Of a DNA stretch of 64,000 nucleotides, positions 31,401 to 40,281 are shown one piece after another. The notes under the pieces are model-generated. The model was given only the letters and a program-made list of their open reading frames with translations, did not search any database and was not told where the DNA came from. Position numbers and translations under genes: made by a program. Where the stretch lies: contig OX393562.1 of the NCBI GenBank assembly GCA_947652115.1, forward strand, positions 22,916,923 through 22,980,922, written 5' to 3'. This DNA comes from Blastomussa wellsi (taxonomy: Eukaryota; Cnidaria; Anthozoa; Scleractinia; Plerogyridae). Numbering within the stretch: position 1 is the stretch's first letter; each line of letters starts with the position of its first letter.

Positions 31401-34400
31401 ATTAGACAGTGATCCATTTCTTTAATTTTTTTTTTCAGTTTAATTTTTTGACAGCTATGGTTGACTATCAACTTTCGAGTGACTATTGACTATTGACTAT
31501 TGACTATTGACTATTGACTTTCGAGTGCTAAATGAAATCCCTTTATCTAATATAAGACTGTGAATATAAAATACATGTGAAAAGTTAATCAGCATGACTA
31601 ACAAATGATTTACAGTGATGAAGACCATTACTAGCATGACGAGGTTTTTGATCAGTACTGTGTGAGACAGGAAAAATGAGATTCGCTTACTTGGGTCGGT
31701 ACGTATTGTAAAGTTGCTGACCGGAGTAAGGTTCAAACGACAACAATATCCGGTAAAACACAACGTTTAATGCTCTATGCAAACCCGAGCATACAAAATC
31801 ATCTAGAACCGCTCACAACCCACAGCACATGTGTTTTAGCGATTGCTATTGGACCAGAGTGGTCACGTGGGCTGACGTTACACCCTTCCTTTTGTAAAGA
31901 AAGAAAAAGCTAATAAAATGATAAAAAGTACAACGGTGTACAAACTGATGTTTTCCTTAACGAATAGCATATAACGAAGTTCTCAACAGTTCAATGTTCC
32001 TAGTTGCTAAATAAAACTGAACAAGGTCCTCAACAAACAATAATTATGACATTTCAAAGTCTCTGAAACGAGCGGGTGTTTTAGTCTGACGACCACTCCG
32101 TCTTGCTATGACTTCTACGGGTGGACTCTCAGGAGGTGGGACACTGGCGGGTGATTCCTCTTGCAGGGGTGGTGCTGCAACTGCCGGCATTGGGTCTACG
32201 ACTGTTTCAGCTGGTTTAGGTGCACTCGCCGGTACACTCTACCATCTTCAGTACGTACTGCATATGATCGCACATCCACCTGGTCCTCGACATAAGCTTT
32301 CTCCCATTTTCCAGATCGGACATTTGGTAGCATTCGCACCACATCTCCCTTGTGTAACGGTGGAAGTTCACGGGTACCTCTGTTGTAGTATCGTGTCTGG
32401 ATTTCTTTCCTCTGGAGAAGTTTGTCTCTCACGCCCGTTGGAGGTGTGGGTTTCAGGAGACTCGCCATGGTGGGAAGGAGTGTTCTTGTTCTTCTGCCAC
32501 AAAGTCTCTGTGCAGGCGAACTGCCTACACCTTCTGTAGGTGTGTTTCTCCAGTCAAAGAGGGCTAGATAGAAGTCAGATCCGGCCTCTTTTGACTTTTT
32601 CATCAGCTGCTTGGCTGTCTTCACAGCATTCTCAACCCGACCATTGCTTTGGGGGTAGTGTGGAGAACTTGTGACTAGCTCAAATTCGTAAACTGCAGCA
32701 AATTCTCTGAACTCCTGTGCGTCGAACGGTGGGCCATTATCACTCTGGAACACGTTTGGGATACCATGGTTGGAGAAATGACGCTTAAGTCTTGTGATGA
32801 CTGTTTTCGCGGTCTTTCTCTCTAGACGGTCGACTTCGAAATATCCAGAATAATAGTCTACTGTACACAGGTAGTCCTTCTGATCTACGGTGAAAATGTC
32901 GCAACCAATTTTCTGCCACGGACGCTGAGGAACATCATGTATTATGAGGGGTTCTCTTTGGGGTTGGCTGGCATAAGTGTAGCATGTGGCACACTGTTCA
33001 ATGTAGTCGGTTATCTCTTGATTCATGGAGGGCCAGTAAACTACCTCGCGGGCTCTCCTCAGGCATCCTTGTACTCCAATGTGAGCACTGTGTATTTTCT
33101 CTTTCACTTTCTGCCTTAGACTCTGGGGAACAATACACCTTGGGCCCTTGAAGATGATTCCGTCCTGAACTGCCAATTCTTCTCTAATATTGAAGTACTG
33201 GGAGACTTCTAGCGGTACGGACGCTTTCTTGTCAGGCCAACCTTTTAAGATCACTTGCTTCAGGATCTGCAGGGTGGAGTCCTTTGCAGTTTCTCTCTTG
33301 ATTTCGTTCAACTGCGGTTCTGAGATGGCTAAATAGTCTACGGCATGAATGCTTTCAACTTCTTTCTCAGTCTCTGACCTCTCAGGTTCTTCAGCACTGG
33401 AACTTAGATACGCTCTTGATAGGGTATCTGCGAGATACATCTCTCGGCCTGGTCGGTATCTGATCTCTACATCATACTGCTGTAAACGAAGAAGTAGCCT
33501 CTGAAGTCGTTTGGGAGCAGATGCCAACGGCTTGCTTGAGATGGCGACCAAGGGCTTGTGGTCTGTGTGGAGGATCACTTTCCTACCATAAACGTACTGA
33601 TGGTTATGTTCTAGACCGAACACTTGAGCCAGAAGCTCCTTCTCAATCTGAGAGTAACGTTGCTCTGCTTGCGTTAAGACACGGCTGGCGTAGGTAACTG
33701 GGTGGTCTTCTTGTGTAAGCACAAAACCGATTCCTTGCGAGGATGCATCTCCGCTTCCTTCTGTTGGTTTTGATGTGTCGAAATACATGAGAACTGGTGC
33801 TGAAGTGACTGCTTTCTTGATTTTGTCAAAGGCTTCGTCTTGTTCCTTTGCCCAATACCACGGCACATCCTTGTGTGTTAGGCGTCTGATGGGCTCACAC
33901 ATCTGAGAGAGTTCACTCAGGAATTTTGACAGGTATTTAACCATGCCAATCAATCTTTGAACAGCAGGTACATCATCAGGTTTCTTCATGTTGATGATTG
34001 CTTTCACTTTGGCTGGGTCTGGCTTAAGACCATCCTTGGTTAAACGATGACCAATGAACTGTACGTCCACGGATTTGAAAGTAAACTTGTTTTTGTTGAA
34101 CTTGATGTTTCTCTCACGACAGCGGTCGAGTAGGGACTTGAGATTTCGATCATGATCTTGATCTGCTTCGTGGTCAGTGTTTCCTTGGCCAGTGATCAGA
34201 ATATCATCGGCGATCTTGAAAACACCTTTCAGACCTTCCAGGTTTTGATCCAGTTTCATTTGGAACAGCTCTGGTGCTGGTGTGATGCCGAAGGGCATCC
34301 TGAGCCATCTGTAGCGGCCCCATGGTGTTTGGAAAGTAGTCAGTCTGCTAGACTCTTCGTCCAGTTCCACTTGAAGGAATCCCTCTTTTAAGTCGACTTT

Positions 34401-37360
34401 GCTGAACACTCTTGCTTTTGAAAGTTCTGGTAGAATCTCTTCAATTACTGGTAGAGGGTAATGGCTCCTCTTCAAAGCTTGATTCAAATAGTGTGGATCA
34501 ACGCAAAGGCGTATGTTTCCATCTGCTTTCTGTACTGCAATCATGCTAGAGACCCATTCTGTAGGCTCTTCAATAGGGCTTATGGCTCGTCTCTTCGTAA
34601 GTCGGTCTAGTTCAGTTTTCAGCTTATCTTTCAAAGCGACCGGAACACGTCTTGGTGGCATAGCTGAAGGCGTTACATTCGGATCCGTTTCAAGATGAAC
34701 TTTTCCTTTCATGCGCCCTAGCTCTTCTCCAAATACATCAGAATATTTTTCCATAACACTCTCTCTGGTAAGTGATGGTGTCCTCGCTTCTTGATTAGCA
34801 TCTTCTCCAACATTTAGGATGTTTTGAGTTTGCACAGTCAGTAATTTCATCTGCTGAGCAGTTTTCAAGCCAAGTAGAGGGGTAAAATCGCCATGAACAA
34901 TTGTGAAGTCAACCAGATAACTCTCCATGTTCTTCGGGTTTACAAGGCAGATTTGGGATGTTCCAACAGCTGCCATAGTTGATTTTGAATACATCTTGAG
35001 AGTGTGATTCGATTTCTTGATGTTTGACCCTTTAGGAAGGAACTTGATGGGTAACACGTTGCAAGAAGCGCCCGAGTCGACGAGCATTTTGACGGCTTTA
35101 TCTTCAATCTTCATTGTCGCCATAATCTTGCTCGAATGTTCCTGTTCGATAATATTGACTTCATACTCAGATTGCGAAACTGATAAGATTTCATCTTCGC
35201 TTTCTCCAAACTCCACATTATTCACCGGCTTTCTTCTTTGTTTTCTGCCGCTTGACTTCTTGTGCTGCTGCCACGGCGGCTTCTTTTTGACGCTGCATTT
35301 CAAGGCGAAATGATTCTCATTCCTGCAGTTGGTGCAGATTTTTCCAAACGCTGGACACTTTGTTCTTGATTTCTCATGACTTTGGCCACAAAACCGGCAA
35401 TCTTGTATCATGGGAGGCTTTTCCGGCGGTTTTAACGACTTTGACGGATTTTTAACATAATTCACCTCAGAGAGTGGGGGTGGGGATGAACTTTGCCCTG
35501 CCATGGCTTCCAGTTGATTCAACGTGGCTTCTGAACTACGACACATATCCATGCATTTATCGAGGGTGAGGTCCCGAACTTGAAGTAATTTCTTCCTCAT
35601 ACTGCTTTCACGTACTCCGCAGACAATTCTATCTCTGATTAATTCTTCTTTAAGAGTACCGAAGTCGCATGTATCGGCCAACGATCTCAAAATGGACGCG
35701 TACGTTTCGATCGATTCGCCCTCTTCTTGTTTCCTGTTGTTGAAGAGATAGCGTTCGTATATGATGTTCGTCTTTCCCAGGCAATATGATTCCCATAGCT
35801 CTAGAATTTTAGCCATACTCTTCTTCTCATCTTCATTCTGGAAAGGAAGACCATTGTGAATTGCCAAGGCTTTCGGCCCGATACATGTGATGAACGCAGC
35901 CACTCGATATTCGTCGTTCTGCTCGTTAAGTCGTGTTACTAATTCGTAAGCGTTCCAAACTTGCTTCCACTGCTTCCAATTGTGCTGCAGATTTCCCGTT
36001 AATTGAATATTTTGAGGCGCTGGTACGTTGCTCGTAAACATTGGGGCTGGATGTGGTTCTGGAGGATCGGCGGGCATGTTTATATCGATTCACTCCAAAT
36101 GCTTTTACTTGCCGAAGACGTTCAAACGACGCTCCAAACTTCTGACACCATGTAAAGTTGCTGACCGGAGTAAGGTTCAAACGACAACAATATCCGGTAA
36201 AACACAACGTTTAATGCTCTATGCAAACCCGAGCATACAAAATCATCTAGAACCGCTCACAACCCACAGCACATGTGTTTTAGCGATTGCTATTGGACCA
36301 GAGTGGTCACGTGGGCTGACGTTACACGTATTTCACTTTTTCAGGTTAAAGTTACGGAAAACGGGTCCAAGGTTGCTTCCTTCCTTATCACAAGAGGGGG
36401 ACTATATAAACTTGTTCGGCGTATAATAAGCAACAACACCAAAAACATGCACTACATTGAACAAATATCGGGTTGCATTTCAAGAGAACTCATTTTTCAT
36501 GACAACGACAACAACTTCGTCACCACTTCACTTCGAGGCCTCGTGACCGAGATTGCAGAGCCTGGGAAACAGTTTGTGTTGAGAGTCGCTCTCTTTGACA
36601 TATCACAACCTAAAAATCCCGACAGATGCTTTATTTCTGAAGTTTGTTCTCAACCGCTGTCTTTGCCTCTTGGTAAAACTCAGTTCCTTGTGCGTGGTAG
36701 CTTTGAGCCCGATAGGGATGCCGCTGACCACACTGAAGAGCGTACCGTTATGTTCACTGGCAAGACCACTTTTGTTGATTTCTACTTGAAATTGAGGCTC
36801 AGTGATCCAACCAAACTTCCTGATGAGATTGGCAAGGTATCGGTGCATGGAGAAGGAGATGTGCAGTACTACATCAACCTGCATAAACCAACACAGGTAT
36901 TTACAGACTTATGTCCGTCATAATTTTAAAGGTGATATTTACCTAATTCAGAATATATTCTTAATATTACAATAAACCAATTGCAGATTTTGAGATAGCA
37001 ACACTGCATTATGTGTGTGGGGTCACTCAGCGAGGGGGCCCAATGTAGTTAGAAAAGTACGTTGTGCCAGTCTTGCAGTGGTCTTTGACTGATTATCGTC
37101 TAGTAACTTTTCAAGGCCTAGGACTGATACGATCAAGAGAGCATGCTCATACAAGTCAATTATTCGGTGGAATGCCCTGAAAAACCAAATGAGATCACTT
37201 TGTGACAGTGACGCTTCGGTGTATTTTTAAGCCACATTCATTGTAAATACGTAGATTTCTTATATTATTTTTAGTATGATTAGTTAGGAAGTTTAATTTT
37301 ATTGATTGTACACGACCACATCAGCGTTGCTGAACTTTTTAATCGTGTTTAAATAAATAC

Positions 37361-37457
<97 letters not shown>

Positions 37458-38571
37458 TGATGATGAAAATTACGGGTAGAATCATATTTAAGACAACGTT
37501 TCGGCGTCCTCATGACACCATCATCAGGTCAAAATATAATATTCAACAGATAACAAGAATATTAATGTTCAAGTTCAAGTTCTCAGTCCCTTGAGGCTAG
37601 GTGAAGAGTTTTGCTTTTATCGAGTCACTTTGAATATTTAGACACGGTTTGTGCTCGCGAATAAGGAACATTTCGTACAGAAGACAATCAAATTTACCCG
37701 AGCATTTCTTAAGAATGTGAAACATATTAGATGTTATTGTTCTTGATGGGTGTTGACTTTGGCTGTGATTGAAATTATAATTGATATAATTGAAATTATT
37801 AATTGAGATTATAATTGAAATTATAATTATAATTGATTATTATTATTATTATTGTTTTTATTATTTTTATTATTACTAATTTTGGCTGTTTAGATCTAAC
37901 GTACAATCAAGTAGGATCTTCGTTCACATCTTTTGCACTGTATTACGTATAATTAATTTTGTATTAAGGGAGCTTGGTATTGTCGTTTTAAAATCGCAGT
38001 TTGATTTGAATCGCCATGCTACATTCAGCGAAATAACTCAATTTGGTAAGCAAGAGCCATGATCTGAATTCTTGGGATGAAATTTTGGGCCTACTTGATT
38101 TACAAAGTTTCTAACAAGTAGTCTATAGTAATGCCTACGTTGTTTACAGATGGAGGATTTAGATCACTTAGACGACAAGTCAAGAATACCAGAAAAAAGG
38201 AAAAAGCCGAGACCACTTCTTAAGCGTCAAACTGTGGCCGAGTTCAGACCTTTAAAGCAGGCAGCCATCCATGGTCAGTGAAAATTACTGATAAAACAAG
38301 AAACCTAAATTTATGAATTCATTATTTTTTTACTTGTTTTGCAGAGGATGTCGAGGCGTCGACGTCTTCTCCCGACACAAGTCGGGCATTTCGACACTCA
38401 TTCCCGACTCTTTCCGAGTCAGCTAGTTTTTTCCAAGCGAACGCATCACCTTCGAATCCAGCACAAATTTTCGAAACTCTTCCGGAAATTTCAAGCCATC
38501 CAAGCAAACCTTGCCGTAACACTTACTTTCAAGCAGACGAGTCGGAAGAGGACTGGGAAGAACTCAGATGA
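28456..38571 (+). CDS. ZU5-domain protein without a recognisable death domain, 628 aa, 5 exons
   Basis: Exons 28456-28538, 30243-31143, 36345-36896, 38150-38273 and 38345-38571 join in frame through GT-AG introns. The first exon is the least certain; it supplies ATG and the correct phase. Residues about 195-290 form a ZU5-type beta domain: 'VEYPGIQIKFPVGCV', then 'SSPVVLIRSSKFRFTKPIQL' and 'TLPLL'. A weaker copy precedes it ('IVQIYPKEFVFEPSAELVL', about 95-115). Residues after 328 begin 'VKVTENGSKVASFLITRGG', as expected for a UPA-like module, then run into a beta-rich region of about 150 residues that I cannot name. The C-terminus is basic, then Ser/Pro-rich and acidic, ending 'SEEDWEELR'. 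ZU5 occurs in ankyrins, UNC5, PIDD1 and ZO-1; an adaptor role is inference. Intron 2 hosts a gypsy element. Confidence 0.7.
31444..31560. repeat. Short 'TGACTATTGACTAT' minisatellite
   Basis: GACTATTGACTATTGACTAT repeats several times between about 31484 and 31520, in intron 2 of the ZU5 gene. Confidence 0.7.
31707..31882 (-). repeat. 3' LTR of the gypsy element
   Basis: I find no difference from the LTR at 36151-36326 by eye, and the lengths are equal. Preceded on the minus strand by the polypurine tract at 31883-31894. Confidence 0.93.
32196..36077 (-). CDS. Gag-Pol polyprotein of the Ty3/gypsy element, 1293 aa, uninterrupted
   Basis: One frame carries both gag and pol. The gag-like region is residues about 30-190. 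It is followed by a first Cys/His cluster (about 227-241) and a CCHC knuckle 'CTNCRNENHFALKC' (about 248-261). The aspartic protease has 'VDSGAS' near 333. Reverse transcriptase spans about 480-660 with 'KVDLKEGFLQV', 'LRMPFGITPAP' and the catalytic 'IADD' in place of the usual YxDD. RNase H (about 745-860) has 'GDASSQGIG', 'EKELLA' and 'HTDHKPL'. Integrase has an HHCC zinc region ('HSAHIGVQG' to 'CATC') and a DDE core ('GCDIF', 'QSDNGPPF', 'NGRVENAV'). No frameshift or stop breaks the frame. There is no env-like frame. It probably makes one fused product. Confidence 0.95.
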   Translation of the reverse strand: MPADPPEPHPAPMFTSNVPAPQNIQLTGNLQHNWKQWKQVWNAYELVTRLNEQNDEYRVAAFITCIGPKALAIHNGLPFQNEDEKKSMAKILELWESYCLGKTNIIYERYLFNNRKQEEGESIETYASILRSLADTCDFGTLKEELIRDRIVCGVRESSMRKKLLQVRDLTLDKCMDMCRSSEATLNQLEAMAGQSSSPPPLSEVNYVKNPSKSLKPPEKPPMIQDCRFCGQSHEKSRTKCPAFGKICTNCRNENHFALKCSVKKKPPWQQHKKSSGRKQRRKPVNNVEFGESEDEILSVSQSEYEVNIIEQEHSSKIMATMKIEDKAVKMLVDSGASCNVLPIKFLPKGSNIKKSNHTLKMYSKSTMAAVGTSQICLVNPKNMESYLVDFTIVHGDFTPLLGLKTAQQMKLLTVQTQNILNVGEDANQEARTPSLTRESVMEKYSDVFGEELGRMKGKVHLETDPNVTPSAMPPRRVPVALKDKLKTELDRLTKRRAISPIEEPTEWVSSMIAVQKADGNIRLCVDPHYLNQALKRSHYPLPVIEEILPELSKARVFSKVDLKEGFLQVELDEESSRLTTFQTPWGRYRWLRMPFGITPAPELFQMKLDQNLEGLKGVFKIADDILITGQGNTDHEADQDHDRNLKSLLDRCRERNIKFNKNKFTFKSVDVQFIGHRLTKDGLKPDPAKVKAIINMKKPDDVPAVQRLIGMVKYLSKFLSELSQMCEPIRRLTHKDVPWYWAKEQDEAFDKIKKAVTSAPVLMYFDTSKPTEGSGDASSQGIGFVLTQEDHPVTYASRVLTQAEQRYSQIEKELLAQVFGLEHNHQYVYGRKVILHTDHKPLVAISSKPLASAPKRLQRLLLRLQQYDVEIRYRPGREMYLADTLSRAYLSSSAEEPERSETEKEVESIHAVDYLAISEPQLNEIKRETAKDSTLQILKQVILKGWPDKKASVPLEVSQYFNIREELAVQDGIIFKGPRCIVPQSLRQKVKEKIHSAHIGVQGCLRRAREVVYWPSMNQEITDYIEQCATCYTYASQPQREPLIIHDVPQRPWQKIGCDIFTVDQKDYLCTVDYYSGYFEVDRLERKTAKTVITRLKRHFSNHGIPNVFQSDNGPPFDAQEFREFAAVYEFELVTSSPHYPQSNGRVENAVKTAKQLMKKSKEAGSDFYLALFDWRNTPTEGVGSSPAQRLCGRRTRTLLPTMASLLKPTPPTGVRDKLLQRKEIQTRYYNRGTRELPPLHKGDVVRMLPNVRSGKWEKAYVEDQVDVRSYAVRTEDGRVYRRVHLNQLKQS
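36151..36326 (-). repeat. 5' LTR of the gypsy element
   Basis: Promoter-bearing LTR for the minus-strand element. It is adjacent to the CGTAT duplication at 36327-36331 and to the exon at 36345 of the host gene. Confidence 0.93.
37363..37458. repeat. (TTA)n microsatellite, about 95 bp
   Basis: Uninterrupted TTA units in intron 3 of the ZU5 gene. Directly downstream is 'GACAACGTTTCGGCGTCCTC' and 'ATGACACCATCATCAGG', a phrase often seen at retroelement ends; a second, shorter ATT run is near 37838-37875. Confidence 0.95.
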
Positions 38572-39079
38572 AAACGATGCACATGAGATACGTTTATCGT
38601 TGACGAAAGCAATGATTGAGGAGATCAAGGAAGATGTTGGAAATTGTTTCGCCTTTGTTGTGCTGGATCTTGGATAGAACTTGACTCTCGAAGTAGTATA
38701 GAGTATATGTATAGGGTGAAAAGGTCACTTTGAACACTGACGTTTATTGTTAACAAGAGACCATAATGGCGTCTTGTTGTTAACTTAAAGTGCTCTTCCT
38801 TTATAAGAAGAAGTTATTACAAGCCAGCGCGAAGACGTTAATGTTGAACTGGGTAAAAAAATATTTACGAATAAGCATAGCGAATATGTAAATGCACAAG
38901 CAAGTAGAATTCATAGCTTCAAACCGTCGTGTAATTTTCCTCTTGTTGCATAGACGAAATCACGTTCTAAGAACTGCTTCAAGGGAAAAGCCTGACAAGA
39001 GCTGGAAGTGACGTCCCCTCAATATTCTCACCAGTAAATAGACCTTGATATATGAAAAATACGGGTCACCTCGCAGCTC

Positions 39080-39228
39080 TTACAAGTGCAAGGTCTTACC
39101 TGATTGGGGACCACCCTTCAGGTGAGACAAAAGAACAAACAACGGACCCTAGCCTAAACAATAAGGCTGCAACACTATCTCTGCCACTGAAATTTAGAGG
39201 TTATAGGAGCTGCGAGGCTACCGAAAAA
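39080..39228. repeat. Dispersed repeat, copy 2
   Basis: Matches 7650-7800 in the same order and orientation ('TGATTGGGGACCACCCTTCA', 'AACAATAAGGCTGCAACA', 'CACTGAAATTTAGAGG'). It lies between the ZU5 and LRRC75-like genes. Confidence 0.75.
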
Positions 39229-39656
39229 TACGCCAGTGCGGTCTCTCATATAGGTTCATAAAAATTTTACGAATGTTCTAAGTTCCGGTTGGTTGACGAG
39301 CCACATCATCATTTGCGGTCGGGTGATACAAACCTTTTCTTGCACTCGCGCGAATACGTGAACTGGTAAGAAAAAAATGTGGCTTTTAAACGGCTTCTAT
39401 AAAAACACTTTCTTCCTTTAATCGTTTCTAGCTACAGAAGCAGTTTGTCTGTGAATAAAAATATGCGTAGAAAACTTCTTAAATCTCAGTGACGCATACA
39501 GCTAGCTTGTACGCGTCAAACACAGCGCGCGCTCTTTTCCATCACCTCCGTTAACAGCTTCGTTAAGGATTTGAATTCACTTAAATTTCCGGGTATGCGT
39601 AGTGACATCGTGTGTCAGACCTCTGGCACATTTGACGCGAGCGAAATCGGCTATTT

Positions 39657-39715
39657 AACAATTATTCCGCGAGCGCGCGTTGGATATGAGATGGTAGCGC
39701 CGAGTTGGCTATAAC

Positions 39716-39750
<35 letters not shown>

Positions 39751-39752
39751 TT
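39657..39752. repeat. 96-bp palindrome
   Basis: AACAATTATTCC.. and ..GGAATAATTGTT bound arms containing GTTGGATATGAGATGG and CCATCTCATATCCAAC, with a loop of about 20 nt. A second small palindrome 'GGTATATGAGCTCATATACC' follows at about 39838-39857. Both look like ends of a DNA element. Confidence 0.8.
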
Positions 39753-40281
39753 TTATTAAAAACGCCCAAAAATATTGTACAAACATTGCGAAAAATGCAT
39801 TCTTTTGCGCGTACACCTACCATCTTTGTAGGCCAATGGTATATGAGCTCATATACCATTGCCTCTAAACCAATCAGAACTCAGGAAGTGCAATATACCA
39901 TTGCTAGTTTTTAATAATACCAGATGTTCTCTCCCGAGGGTTGCGAAGATCTGGGTACAAGATTATCACGCACGCGCAATTTTGTTAGTAAGATTAAACA
40001 AAAGCACGAGTTTCCGTGAAGGTTTACACAGAGTCGATTCTAGTCGCCGTTCACAACGTGCATAATAATGTCGTCGCAATCTCATCATCAGGATGGCAGC
40101 GAAAGTTAGACTTTCTTGCGCAGATTCTGTGTTCCTCGTTGCTTGATGCGCCACCATAGCCAGATCTAGTGCAGTGCGCGCGCACATTGACATTGTGACG
40201 AAAGCCTGAGCTCGCTGAAATAACGGTTTTCATAGAAAATAAAGAAAAATGGAGGAAGAAGACTACAAGTATATGTAAAAA

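Larger units (their letters stand above)
31707..36326 (-). mobile_element. Complete Ty3/gypsy LTR retrotransposon
   Basis: The two 176-bp LTRs, 31707-31882 and 36151-36326, begin TGTAAAGTTG and end GACGTTACA. I could find no difference between them. The 5-bp target duplication CGTAT is at 31702-31706 and 36327-36331. The element runs right to left. A primer-binding site candidate TGGTGTCAGAAG directly follows the 5' LTR (36150 downward; it resembles the end of a Leu tRNA). The polypurine tract AAAAGGAAGGG lies directly before the 3' LTR (31883-31894). It sits in intron 2 of the ZU5 gene in antisense, ending 18 nt before an exon. Confidence 0.95.

Noticed and set aside
38339..38677. 112-aa Arg-rich frame
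   Set aside because: It overlaps the last ZU5-gene exon in another frame; the spliced frame ends at 38571 with matching phase.
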